Both the position numbers and the translations under genes were made by a program. Below, in pieces: positions 28,641-41,500 of a DNA stretch of 64,000 nucleotides. The stretch covers positions 62,001 to 126,000 of the forward strand of contig WBMZ01011577.1 in assembly GCA_013400975.1 (NCBI GenBank), in the 5' to 3' direction. Each line of letters starts with the position of its first letter. Positions within the stretch are counted from its first letter, which is position 1. The DNA comes from Atrichornis clamosus (taxonomy: Eukaryota > Chordata > Aves > Passeriformes > Menuridae). Below the pieces are notes generated by a model. It searched no databases and was not told the origin of the DNA. It saw only the letters and a program-made list of their open reading frames with translations.

Positions 28641-30898
28641 AGGCACATACTATTGTTGCCAGAGCTAGACATGGTCGTGCAAGCACTTTCTTCAGTCACG
28701 AGACATAAGCGGGAGCATCCCGGGAACTTGGACCACCAGGAGCAAATATCTGGTGCTCTTTAATTATTCAAAAAGGGCAGCTGAACTGATTGTTTGAAAT
28801 CCCTTAATAGTTAAAAGGGAGAAAAATCGGTGCTACTAGAGCTGAGTTCACTTGCGGTACTTTAGACGTTTACCTTAAGAGGAAATACAACACACTTTTG
28901 TAAGTGAATTTTCCTCCTCGTGGTCTCTGGAGGGAGTCTGGGGTAGCAGTTCAGTGTGAGTCTCTGCATTGTGGATGTCCAAAGAGAGGTGGAATTGATT
29001 TCACTTCTGCAATAGGTGAACTTTCTGCTGACTTCTTGCAGGAGGCTGAGAGAGTTCCTCATTTAGCAGCACGTAAGCTATTTGCTCTTGGGAATTTTAG
29101 CATTGTAATTGACACTGGGTATTGGTTTCTCCTTCATTGCTCCGTGATAAATGCACACATACAGCAAATTTGAGGTTTGATTAAACAAAATTATGTGATT
29201 CTCCAAAGAAAGAAGTATTTGGTCATATGAGTGAGCGACTGCATACAGCAGAACTAAAGAATTTCAAGTTGGCATTTTTTCCCCACTTTTTTACACTTCA
29301 GAACTTTATGAAACGTTATGGATTTAGTTACAGACCAATTCTAAGTAACCAAAAGAGCTTGAAAAAACTATACATGCATAAAAATTAGTATATTTTTTTA
29401 AAAGATAAATCCATCGAGAAAGTTACATCCATGCAACAGAAAAATTAACCAGCTCCACTGAATTCATTATTTTGTATCAGGCTGTTTGCTGGGCTGAAGT
29501 TTTACCTTATATAGCATTCTTTCTTTGTTTCACATAACTACTTTAATTCTTTCTGGATGCATTCCAAGTTTCAGCTTCTTCTCCTGCTTTTGTAGCTGAT
29601 TTCACATGACAGTTTTTCATTGTAGCTGTGTCAAGAAAGAGATCTTCAGCTATTTAATTTATCTTGGCTTTGTTTCAAAATAATTGTGCCTTCTTATTAA
29701 TTAGCTGGTTATCTTTTACATTCATTTATGTCTTTTGTATTTCCAAATCCGCATATATCCCTTAGCATCACATTCTTTATTCTTCTCTCTGATTACTTTT
29801 CCAACACCCTGATTGATTATATGAATTCACATTTTCTATAGTATTGGACTCTCATGTGGACCTGTTAATTAGAATTCCTGCACAACTTCTTGAAAGTAGG
29901 AATTGTAGTTTTTATTTTTAAAGGTATATAATTTGTATTCTACAGTCTGGATAATTCTGAAACCTTTTTTCCTTCATGGTGGAAAATAGGCTGTAGTTAA
30001 GGTTAATTGATTAGAGTTAGCCAAATACTCCAGACTGCAAGTCCAGGACAGTCTTAAAATTAACAGCAAAAAAGGTACAAATATTTAAGATACTAAATCT
30101 TGCAATTAACAGATTTGCATCCAAGACACTTTCCTATTCAGAATATTTTTTCGTAAGTGGCAATTATTGGTTATTTTAGATGAAACCATATGTTATTTCC
30201 AAGACCTTGATAACCATATGTGATAATTATTTATAGAACGTAATGAATAGAAATCCTGGTAAAATTCTGTTTTGGCAACTGGATCCTGGCACACCTCCAT
30301 GGTAGATCAAGTATCTGCAGATTTTCTGTAGCCAAATTTTACTCACTCCAAAATTTGCCTTAATGTTTATTTGCCTATATATTCAAGAGGAGGAGGTAAG
30401 CAAAGGGATGCATATCATGGTCTTAAGGATCACATCAGAAATCAGGAACAGGTATGGAAATGTTTTTTAGTAAGCCCATTCATTACTGCAAAACTACCCT
30501 TCCACATTTTCTTATTTCTTTTGATTTAGTAAATATTGTCCTATGATCCATGAGGCTCTCTTCTGTAAATCTTCTTTTGATAGTGTCTTCACTCACCATA
30601 CTTTTGTCCTCTGTCCTCAGGGACCACAGTTTTTCTCAATACTCTTAAAAAGAGAGGAGTGCAATGTTTCCACTCTCAATCTTTTATTTGCTTGGAAAAT
30701 GGCCATCCATCTCTATAGCTGCAAGATCCCTGATTCTGTTATTTCAGTGTTCATCCTGACACCCTCTTGCTGCCAACCCAAGTAAAACAAAGGTGAAAAC
30801 AAAGTTTTAATGGCTGGCTACAAATTTACCTGAGCCAACCTGGACAGTCCTGTTACACTGAGAAACCAAGAGCTGCAATTATTTATGGTCTCTTTTAC

Positions 30899-30935
30899 AA
30901 AAAAAAAAAAAAAAAAAACCCAAGAAAAAAAAAAA
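30899..30935 (+). repeat. Interrupted poly(A) tract
   Basis: Twenty A, a short CCCAAG break, then eleven A. I see no gene or LINE body upstream that would make it a retrotransposition tail. Confidence 0.8.
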
Positions 30936-31206
30936 TCCATAATTAACAAAATGCTAAAGTGCTGAAGCCACAGCTTCTCAGCCAATACTGACCTGTCAGG
31001 TAAAGACTGATTTGTTAAAAGCAACACCAGTTCTGTGCAGAGAAGCAAGCTGCTGTGATGCATGTCATCTCCATCAGCTAGAAGAACATTTCAGCTGCTG
31101 GGAATATACTTTGGCACAAAACCAGATCTAGCCCATCTTAAGAGCAAGAGCATGTACACATTCTTGCTTGCATCTCCACACCCTCAGTGGACAGGTACTC
31201 TTCTAC

Positions 31207-31256
31207 TTATATATACATATAAGTGTGTGTGCATGTGTGTGTGTATATTATGTGTC
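31207..31256 (+). repeat. TA/TG dinucleotide-rich tract
   Basis: Imperfect alternating purine-pyrimidine DNA (TATATACATATA followed by TG repeats). A second short TG run follows at 31285-31297. Such tracts can adopt Z-DNA and mutate in length; no function is visible. Confidence 0.75.
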
Positions 31257-31830
31257 CTTAAGGAAAACAACAGCTTTTCTACCTTTGTGTGTGTGTGAAA
31301 ATTGACATGCTTTCAATAACTGCTTTAATTCTATCAAGTATTTAGGCAGTGTTGCTTTTCATTTTAGAGTTTCAACATTAAAAAAAAAAAGAGAAACTGC
31401 AATACTGGATTCCTAATCTTTTATATGACAGGCTCCATGAATGCAAACTGCTCTGTTTGATGGTTGAATTTAAGTCCCAGTTCTGCAAATCTCTTCACCA
31501 TTTGCTTACCACTGAATACATGACTAGCCCTGCTGATGTCAATATAATAATATCTTCTCAACTCTGCTTTTTATGAAGCTTCCTGTTCCTTTTAAAATGA
31601 GTGTTTTATATCATTGTGAAGCAGAAGTCATTTCACAATTTAAACTGCAACTAAATTACTGAATTATTGATGGCCAACAATCTTTTTTTAGGATGCAGTA
31701 GGCTAAAACAGGTCATACATGTGGTAGAATGAGAACACCAAAGCAGAAACAAAAAAATATTTTTCTCCTTGTGCAATATAGGGTTATAAAAGGGGTGGCA
31801 TTGTTTCATTCTGACAGGTGGCTACGCAGT

Positions 31831-31880
31831 GTGGGCACTGATGCGTGCACTGATGTGGGCACTGGTGTGGGCACAGTGAT
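31831..31880 (+). repeat. Short minisatellite, 12-bp unit GTGGGCACTGAT
   Basis: Four imperfect head-to-tail copies of GTGGGCACTGAT (variants GCGTGCACTGAT, GTGGGCACTGGT and GTGGGCACAGTGAT). It is locally GC-richer than the intron around it. Confidence 0.75.
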
Positions 31881-34209
31881 GGGTACCTTTGAGATGGATT
31901 CTCTCTGGCCTTATATCTGTACTTAACTATACTTGCAATGAAAGGTATAGCTAAGTCCTATACCCTCAGACACCTGCCCCGCTGCAGGCTCTTCTTCAGC
32001 ACAACAGCTTGAAATTCTGTTCTGCTCAGCATCATCCAGGCACAGAACGAGCTATTCTATCCAAGGCCTCCCATTGCTCTTGACACGGGCTGGAAATAAT
32101 GGCCAGGTTTATTGCTGTGTTATTATTGCTCTAAGGTCAGGCTCCCGGCTCTTTCATCTGTTCTCCTGCTCTCCCATTCTTTCATTTGTTCTTCTTGACC
32201 CAACTCACACTTGTGAACTACATGGCATTTGTTAGATCAAGAGGCTGCCTGCCTGCCGTGCCTCAGAGCATTAAGTAGGGCAGTGGTCCTTTGGGTAAAT
32301 GGGGCATGATATGGAGAAATAAATGTTATTCTCTTCAGCCAAAAGAAAATGTGTGTGTTGCATCTGTTGAACACATCTCTGATGCTGATTTAACAGTTCT
32401 TTCTTCTTAATATGTATCACACATACTCTCTCCCACTGACAAGGTACAAAAGTTGAAATCACACCATGCAAAAGGTCAAATTTATTTCATTCTATCCTGC
32501 TTGGGTTACAGCTTTTGGCAGTGCTACCAGGTGAATCTTTAAACTCTTTTTAAAGTAGTATTTTGACATTTATTTTCTCTACCTGGAAACATTGTGATAA
32601 GAAAAATTTACTTTTTCAAGCTGTAATCACAATTCTCTACATGTTTTAGGAATACTTCACAATTTAAAAAGACCTATCAGGTGGAATCCATCTTATCACG
32701 AGAAATTCTGTAGCACACTCTACCCTGGTAAAAATGTGATCATTTTCAGGGTTTAAACATCTGTTGTATGCTTAAGTGTGGTTTTGAAATTCCCAACAGA
32801 AGCTAAAGACAGTGTGTGTACACAGGCAAAGCAATAGATGGCCTAGAGACAGGTCTCTCTGTGGGCTGCTGTGCGATTCGGCGAGTGGCAGCACCAGTGA
32901 CATTGCCAGGTGCTTGGCAGCTCTCCGGGGTTACTGATGGCCTTCTCTTCAGCACGGCAGACTCTCGGTGTGGTTTTCTGTAAGAAAGTCAACAATGGTG
33001 TTGATCTGCAGAGCACAACTAGATGACAAAACCAAGTAAATCTCTCTGCTCCAGCACATTAAGGAGGGCGGCTAGTGAGATCAAGCCAAGGCCACACAGC
33101 TCCTTAAGTCCTCTTGGTCACATCAGGATCTTTGTTTCACTGGACACTTTTTTAAAATAAAAATTTGTGAGGGTTATGAAGAAAGAAAATGAAACAAGTG
33201 CTATGCTTCCTGCTGTGGTGTCAACCTGAGATCTTCAAAGTGGCCAGGAGCATAAGTTTTGCCTCCCACTAGTTACAAAGCTTGCCTGCAATATCCTGCA
33301 GATAGTCAGTGGCCATGCTGTCTGCCTTGAGGCATGCGAATGCCTTGGACATGTTAAGATGAACAGATGTCTTGTGTTTCTTGTGCCTAAGGCATGATTA
33401 GCCAAGTTGATAATTGCCTGAACCTGAAGCCTGGCCCCAGGGATGTCATTGGGACAGAATATCAACATGCCACCTATTTCTAGATGGAAACTCTGTTGAT
33501 ACCTTCTGATCTCTGAAGGGAAGAATAGCTTCTGCTGCTTTCTTACAGAGCTTGAGAAGGAAGTGTTGCATTGCTGCTTGTGCCTTACTGAGCACTCACT
33601 GCTCAAAGAAGGGTGATATCACCCACGGTGTCAACAACTCAGGAAGAATCTCAGTTGTAACAAGTCCCAAGCACTCAAAAATGACCACGATTATGCAGCC
33701 CAAGTGAAAATTACTTTTGAGATGGGTTGAAATCCTTAGGAGTAGCAGCAGCTATCTCCTTGCTTTTGGAGATCTCTAAAGAGGCTTGCTCCTTGCTGCA
33801 GCTGCTGTTTTCCTGATCTCCTCCCCTACTGTAGGCACAGTTGTGCCTGAAAGGGAAGTAATCACTTTATGGTCCACTGTGGGATTCCCCAGCACCATTT
33901 ACTGGTGATGAGTTTACTGTGTAAAGAGACCTTTAAATGGTTTCAAAGCCATATTATGACACTCATTAGATTGAAGATCAGTGAAGTTTTCAGCAGTGGG
34001 TTGTGACCTTGGGGGGGGATAGGGAAATGTGTCTATTTTTTTATTTCTGGGCTCTCTGATTCCATTCCCACAGCAGCCCCATGCAGGTGATCCCCTGACA
34101 CCATGCTCCTTTGCAGAGGGTCATGATCGATGCCTGTATGAGGAGCATGTGAGCAGGTCCCCCATGCCCTGGGTGGGCACAAAACCTCAGAAAGAAGCAA
34201 GTGGGCTGA

Positions 34210-34790
<581 letters not shown>

Positions 34791-34840
34791 ACACAGATGT
34801 TGACCATGGCACAAAAGAGGAAGCCTTTTTTTGGTGCGAT

Positions 34841-34883
34841 TCTTCTTTTTTTTCCTTTTTTTTTTCTTTTTTTTTTTCTTTCT
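34841..34883 (+). repeat. T-rich tract in the 3'UTR
   Basis: Runs of T broken by single C residues, about 400 bases after the stop codon. In RNA this would be a polyuridine/polypyrimidine tract, a possible site for PTB- or TIA-type proteins. That function is inferred from composition only. Confidence 0.7.
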
Positions 34884-34934
34884 GGTGCTTTAAGACTCAG
34901 TGTTGCAACACTTTTTAATCTATACATTAAACTT

Positions 34935-34940
34935 AATAAA
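34935..34940 (+). promoter_or_regulatory. Candidate proximal poly(A) signal AATAAA
   Basis: Canonical hexamer 500 bases after the stop codon and 50 bases after the T-rich tract. It would give the shortest 3'UTR. No clear GT-rich element follows within 30 bases, so its use is uncertain. Confidence 0.4.
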
Positions 34941-35354
34941 AGGACCAATAAGCCACTTTATCAATATTTTGTATAATCTCTACACATTTTTCTTCCCCAA
35001 ACATTTATCCACTGCTTATTCAGCCCTATATAACTTTTATTAAGCCTCTGTGTTTTCAGCATTATTACAAAATGCAACATAATTACTTGGCATATGTACA
35101 CTTCCTATAGTACTATTATGAAATGCGGTAAATGGACGTTTTTCTGTCCATTGGAAATTTCACTCACGGTACTGTAGAGCTCTGTTGGTTATGTACGACC
35201 AACAGGAAACTTCTTCCAGACATAGATTTCTGTTGCTGTTATGTTTAGCTCATTGATGTTGTATTGTGCTGTACCATGTTTATTATTTCAATATTCATTT
35301 TTGTAAAATATATATATAATATGTGCTATTTTATGTTTGTATTCGAAAAATCTC

Positions 35355-35364
35355 TGTAAATAAA
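35355..35364 (+). promoter_or_regulatory. Poly(A) signal overlapping a Pumilio-type site
   Basis: AATAAA at 35359-35364 overlaps TGTAAATA at 35355-35362, which fits the UGUANAUA Pumilio consensus. A T-run follows directly. The surrounding AT-rich block (35270-35370) looks like a typical vertebrate 3'UTR end, so I favour this as the main cleavage signal of the LHFPL6 transcript. Confidence 0.5.
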
Positions 35365-35697
35365 TTTTTCCTTGATCAATACTTGCAATCCATGGTCGTG
35401 GCAGTAGATGAAACAGTTCCTTCCCAAATCCCCACTGAAAAAATTATCAGAAATAATCATGACTTCTATAACCATGCTGTATCTTTTTACCCTGTAAAAC
35501 ACACACACATTTAGGGTTCAGTTACACTGCCTGAGGATAGACATGTATAGCCACTGGAGGCATTCTGGCATATTTCACATTTTTGCCTGCTGCTGTCAGG
35601 TGTCCCGAAGGATTTCAGTGAGATTTCCCCATTTTGTCCTGGTTGCTGTGTTCTCAGGATTTCACAAAGCACTGTATATCCTTGTTTAGGCAACTGA

Positions 35698-35703
35698 AAT
35701 AAA
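35698..35703 (+). promoter_or_regulatory. Candidate distal poly(A) signal AATAAA
   Basis: Canonical hexamer 1.26 kb after the stop codon. If used, it would extend the 3'UTR by about 340 bases. A second Pumilio-like sequence, TGTACATA at 35778, lies beyond it and would be outside the transcript. Confidence 0.35.
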
Positions 35704-37639
35704 CCTTTACTTCCTTAATACCATTGACTCTGATCAAATACCTACCAGGCAGCATTCCCTGTACAGGGCACTGGCACTGTACATAAAAAACTTCCAAAAA
35801 AATCTTTTATTTTTTTAATGTAAAATAATGTAAACTTAAATCATGGGAACTTGTAAGGGGTTTTCAATCATAACATTAACTGATGTTCTTCCTTTTCAAA
35901 TTTGTTTTTCTGCTCCTGTTCTCCCAATGTGATGTTTCTGTTTTGTATTTTTAAGTTACCATCTATGTTCTAGTTGCAGTTCTGGTGGTTAATAACACTT
36001 AGAGCTGAACAAATCTGGCATCATGCCGTTGCTTTGTACATCGCACTGGGCAGCTTTTTGGAGGTATGTGGAAATAGCAGTGTCAGCTTACAGTGATCAA
36101 TCCTGATATCACTCAACTGAATTTTATTGAGTTTCATTATAGGCTAAGCGCTATTTATTTGCTTTATGGTGCTGTGCAGTGAAAACGAAATTGTACCTTA
36201 CTGCTCCCAGATTAGCCCATAATAGCCCTATCTTGTCTGACTGCCTTCTGCTGAGAAGCACACCAACCATGCTGTGGGGACTTGCCTCCCTGCACTCTCT
36301 TCCAGTGGCACCAGCAGCAGTGGGACATGGCGGTTTTCCCTCCTGATTCCAGGTTTTAAGGCTGATCCCTTCTCATGACCACTCAGGGCCATACCCACAC
36401 CTGCTGTGGGAGATCAGCAGCATTCCATATATCCTCATAGTAAGTATGAATATGCCTGTTAAGGTTGCGGATTGCTACTTTATTAAAACTGGAGGAGATA
36501 TAAACACACCTTTGACTGTGGCTCCCCTGACTGCAGTCATATCTTTGGCAAGTGTATCTCAATAGAAAAATGCTGCCTTTGTACAGTGTATTACTGTGGA
36601 AACTGGCCTTTCCTTCCCCTGAAACTGTGGTTTGCTATACAAAGTTTCTGTGACTTGGCTATAAATATATGTGTTACTAGTCTACATTTGACTCTCTCAA
36701 GGTTATATCCTGGAATCATGAAGAGCACTTTGACTTCTGTTACATCTTCCCATGCTGGGGTTCAGGCTTGATTTATCATGACGAACTGGAACTATGCAAT
36801 TATTTCATGAAGAAAATTAGGGTTTTGCTGCAATGCAATACCATTATAGCATGACTGACTTTCTCTGAATTTGTATACAATCTTCTTTTCTTAATTTGGG
36901 CTTGAATAAAATGTCAATTTTTAATAATCAAGCCAATGACATATGCTGCACCTGCTTTGAAGCTATTTATCATATAGCCTTCAGCTGCTGTGATATGAAT
37001 AAACCAATCACAGCTTAATTAGGTTTGTCCATGTTTGTGCATTTTGTTTCGGAGATCCATTTTCCACTAGAATATAAATACCATTTATTATCATGGTTAT
37101 CAAGCCTCACAGCTACAAACTCTAATAACTTCGAAGTGGGCAAAAGATTGTTTTTGATTTCACAGTATGAAGTGTCAATGAAATATTTACAATATTTGCC
37201 ATGTTTAATTTTCCATTTATTTATTCTTGAAGATGAGGATCTTGGACTTGCATTTGTCAAAACAAAAGATGTAAGCTTGCACACACTCCTAGGTCACTGA
37301 ATTCTGTCCTTGCCCTTGCCAGCACTTGTATCCCATAATCCCATTCATAAATTTATCAAGATGCATTTTAGAACTATTTAAGCAGTGTTTTCCCCCAACA
37401 ACTACATTGGCAAATTTATTGCAAAATATAATTCCTTGAGTGATTATACACTTCCTATGTTCCAGAGCACCCAGTGTTCTGGAGCTCACTGTCAATGAAC
37501 ATGTCCGAGGTTTAGTCCATGTCCACAAAACACTCTGGGAGCTGCAAGTTCCATCGGTCACTCCCAGCTAATACAGGAGCTATATGTATATATAAACAAA
37601 TCATATGGTCACAGACTACTGTTCATTACTAGAAGTTAT
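35704..37639. other. Downstream intergenic DNA, no gene seen
   Basis: AT-rich DNA with only short ORFs and no repeat I recognise. The stretch 36900-37260 is long, free of repeats and rich in homeobox-, CCAAT- and forkhead-like cores (AACCAATCACAGCTTAATTA near 37000). This is the sort of sequence seen in conserved non-coding elements of gene deserts, but conservation cannot be judged from one sequence. Confidence 0.45.
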
Positions 37640-38550
37640 TTTAGGACCACAGGACAATTCAGGCGGGAAACAACCTCAGGAGATCTGTGGTCCAACCTCC
37701 TGCCCAAGGCAGGGTCAGTCATATGGCTCAACAGGTTGCTTAGGAGTTTATCTCACCTTATTGTGAAAACCTCCAAGGATGGAGATGCACAGCATTTCTG
37801 GGCAGCCTGTGCCACAGCCTGACCATCCCAATAGGGAATGTGTTTTCCTTGTAATTGACCTCAATTGACCACTGTCTCTCATCCTCCTGCCAAGAATCAC
37901 TGGGAGAGCTCATCTCCATCTCCTGCCACCTCCCCGTGGGTGCTGGGTAGCTGCTGTTGGGTTATCATGTTCCCCTCCCAGCCATCTTTTCACTAGGCTT
38001 AGTAAGTCCTGACCTTTGGCCTCCAGCACCCAGGCCCCAGGTCCTTTCCACAGAGTTGCTGCCTGGCCAGGCAGCCCCTGGCCTACATCACTACAGGGGC
38101 TTCTTCCTTCACATGTGCAGGACTTAGCATTTGTTCTTGTTGAATCTTGTATGGTTCCTGTTGTGCCATTCCTCCAGGCTGTCTCAGTCCCTATGGATGG
38201 CAGCCCTACACCTCAGTATATTGCCTGGTCCCCCCAGCTTGGTGTCATCTGAAAACCTGATGAGATCCCACTCCTCACTGGTAAAGCCAATGCACAGGAC
38301 AGGTTCCAGAATAGACTTGTGGATACCCCAGTCACTACAGGCATCCAGGTCTGACCAGGGAACATGACCCTCTGAGCCTCATCATCTAACTAGGCTTACA
38401 CCTCCCCATCCAGACCATATTATCCTGAACTTGGTGCAAAAAACCTGGGAGCCTGTGTCAAAAGCATTGCTAAAATCCGTGCAAACATCCACTGCTCTTC
38501 CCTCAGTCACAAATCCAGTCTTACACTATGGTGGGTCAGGAACAGCTTGT
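37640..38550 (-). mobile_element. CR1 LINE, about 0.9 kb, antisense
   Basis: The + strand shows the reverse complement of a CR1 3' half. The 3' end lies at the low coordinate (CAGGACAATTCAGGCGGGAA, then GTCCAACCTCCTGCCCAAGG). Next come AAAACCTCCAAGGATGGAGA and GCAGCCTGTGCCACAGCCTG. The end of ORF2 follows (GTGCAGGACTTAGCATTTGT, CAGCTTGGTGTCATCTGAAA, GTGTCAAAAGCATTGCTAAA). It is heavily diverged and frame-broken, so the reverse transcriptase is not functional, and the 5' half is missing. It is the largest transposon-derived block in the window and explains the open frames seen at 38.0-38.4 kb. Confidence 0.88.
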
Positions 38551-41500
38551 TGTGAATAAATACAATCTGACTGGAAATGTGCTTCACATATAAGTTTGAG
38601 TGGGGCAAGTGGAGGTGGAAGAACTTGATGCAACTTTATTTACATTTGGGAGTGACTGCAGGAGAACATATTCTCCCACCCAAGCCCTAGAGAGCTGGGG
38701 ACTTTGCCTATGCAATGCAGTGTGCACTGCCAAGACTCTTGTCCTGAGCATTAACATGGTATTTCCTGAGAGGGAAAATGCAAATTGTGTCATTCAACCA
38801 TTAAGTCAGTCATTTCTGCATAAATATGAGGCATGTGATGGCCTGTCTGGAGTTTGAGATGGCATTATGCTATTTCTGTCAAAAAAGTCATTGCCTTTCA
38901 AGACTTGCATATTAACAAGCAACTTGAATTTTCACTGTGTGCTGTAGAGTTTGCTCTCTCCCCAAAACACAAATATGTATCTATGAAAAAAACTCCCAAC
39001 CTTTAAAAATGCTTTGAAATGATAGCTCCTGAGGTGGTTTAACCCTTCTATTTCCTTTTTCTTGAAAGGAAATCCAGAAATCAATTGTAACTGCAATTTA
39101 TCTGTCATTCATTGAAATAGTCTGTGAAAAATATCAAACTGATTGACAAGACAGATAATCTGTACATCAACATAAGCATTAATTTTGCTCTACATACTTA
39201 ACCTTTCAGAGAGAACAATGGTGAAATTAGATATGTCTTTTTTTAGAAGTGTCATTTAAGTGTAATCCCTTAAGCAGACAGGATTTTAAATATATGCTTT
39301 TGAGTATTAAGTGTTTTTATTATTATTCTTTAAATAATGATGGATCAGAGAAAATAAGAAAAATTTTGAAACAGTTTCAAGTTCACTTTTCTTGGTGACA
39401 AGAAGGATGATTATTAGGTTAAATATAAATAGGTGGCCTTTTCTCAAGTTCCTCACCAAGAAACAAAATGTTCATTGAAATTTATATGGATGTTTTAACT
39501 GAGTAAAGACAGGCTCTGATTCCTTCTGTGGACAGTTTTGAGACCTTTTAGTGTGCTAGTAGTATCTGCAATGAATGTCAGTATGTTAGGGGTGTATCCT
39601 ATATTATGCCAAGCATATTAAATGAAGTAAATGGAAAATGATAGGAATTCTCAAAGGAACATATGGCACAGCTTTATTACACATATCTACATTACCAGGG
39701 CCCAGCGCATTGCTGCCTGATTTCCTGGCTGCCTAAGAGCAGATGAACTATAAGTTACTCTGCCTTAAGCATCTTCCATCACACCAGGGTATCTTGTGAC
39801 CCTCAAAGAGCTCCTCAGTGGGTGCTGTGGCCCACACTGAGCATCACTTGATGTAAGATCATCTGGAAACATGCATCAAGCACGATCGTGGTAATAAATC
39901 AGTTTGGCTTGTCGGAGTGGGAATGGGAAAGCAAAGCTGGAGCACAGAAAAGCCCCATCTCACCTGAAGACTAAACCAGATGCAGGTCCATGTTAGCAGG
40001 TAGAAAGCTGCTGCCTCATACTATCCTTGGGGATGGGAGGAAAGTTTGCTGTCACCATGGAAAACTCCTGTCTGCAGCATGACTTGGCAGACCAAGGAGA
40101 TGAGTCTGTGGGTCTGCAACCACTCAGGTAACTTTACAGACATTTTTCTTACAAGACACAGATGGAGCGCCTGGGTTCCCAAGAGAACACATTAAAGACA
40201 AAGAGTGCTCCCATCTAGCTTGTCCCCCTCCGAGGCAGTCCCAGCTGGGGCAGAAGGAAATGCTTGTGTACAGCTCCTGCAGCAGCCCTTGTGTGTGAGA
40301 CTGCTGCACCAGCCTCAGCTCCAGCACAGAAGTCAAGGTGTTCCGTGTGCTCCACATGTATTTGAAAACCACATGCAGCCCTGCTCTGCGTACATTGTTA
40401 TCTTCATTCTCTTCTCATTCTCCAGGAGCTATAGGCAGCTTTGATTACCTTCACACCAGCCAGCAAAATCAATATTTAAGTACACTTAGTAAAGAAGTAA
40501 AGTACATTTGTTTGGCTTGTAGACAGAGTCATGCTGCAAAGCACTTCTGCTCCAGCTCGGCACCAAAGAACTGACTATTTCTACAAGTAATGGGCAGCCA
40601 ATTCCTACACAGGAGTGGGTGATTGTCTACAAATTACTCTGCCTCTCAGCCTAATAATTTTATCTTGTTCCCTAAACCTCTGCCAGATGTGACTGTTTTT
40701 CAAAACCTTGGGCTTTTGAAAGCATGGTAGCTGCTAAAGGGAAAACAAGCAGTTCATGCAAATACTTTGTTTTATGTTAAGGATTTCAGCCATTCCAATG
40801 GGCTTGGACCAAACTTCATGGTCCTGATCCAAAACTTACAGAAATCTATGGCAAATAGTCCACTGGCTTAACTCAGGCATGGATTCAATGGGCAAAATGC
40901 CATAGCTATGCTTTATCTGGCTTTGTATTATGTTTTGGTAAAGTATCCACCTTTTTCCCTATGGAAAAAATACACAGACATGCATACACACTCGTTTTAT
41001 AAGCAAAAAAAATCTCTACATCTTTCTTGGTTTTGTACTTATCTAAATGTTTCTTGTGATCTGAGAATTGACTAAAACAAGTTTCTACAAAAGCAAAATC
41101 TATGTGGCACGTAATATTGGCAATTAGTATTTATTTAGGAGTTATGTCTTCAAAGATCAGAAGCTCTTAATAAAATAATGTTTTGTATTTATTTTTCAGA
41201 TAAACAAATTGCTGGATTTGGATAATAAAGCACCTTTTTTTGCAAAGCAAGCCTTATCTTTCCTGTTCCAGAAGAAGAAAAAACAAAGTGGATTAACTAA
41301 CATAATGAACTTTCCAAATGATATGAAACAAAATCTCCTATTGATGACAGGCTGCAGTTCTGAGCTGATGTTACCAGGCTGGGTGAGTCCAAAGGGACTC
41401 TTTCTACTGCCAAATGGAAAGGACAAAGAATAGAAAGTAGAAATGTAACCATATACTGGGGAGGTCTACTGAGGACCCCACCACAGGGTGGTAGTAGATG

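Noticed and set aside
33235..33606. 123-codon frame on the - strand containing EIRRYQQS, similar to histone H3 EIRRYQKS
   Set aside because: Only about 9 of 13 residues match. The rest of the H3 fold is absent, and a second H3-like snippet (PNDIPGAR) is far too close for the H3 order. Chance or an extremely decayed fragment; not callable as a pseudogene.
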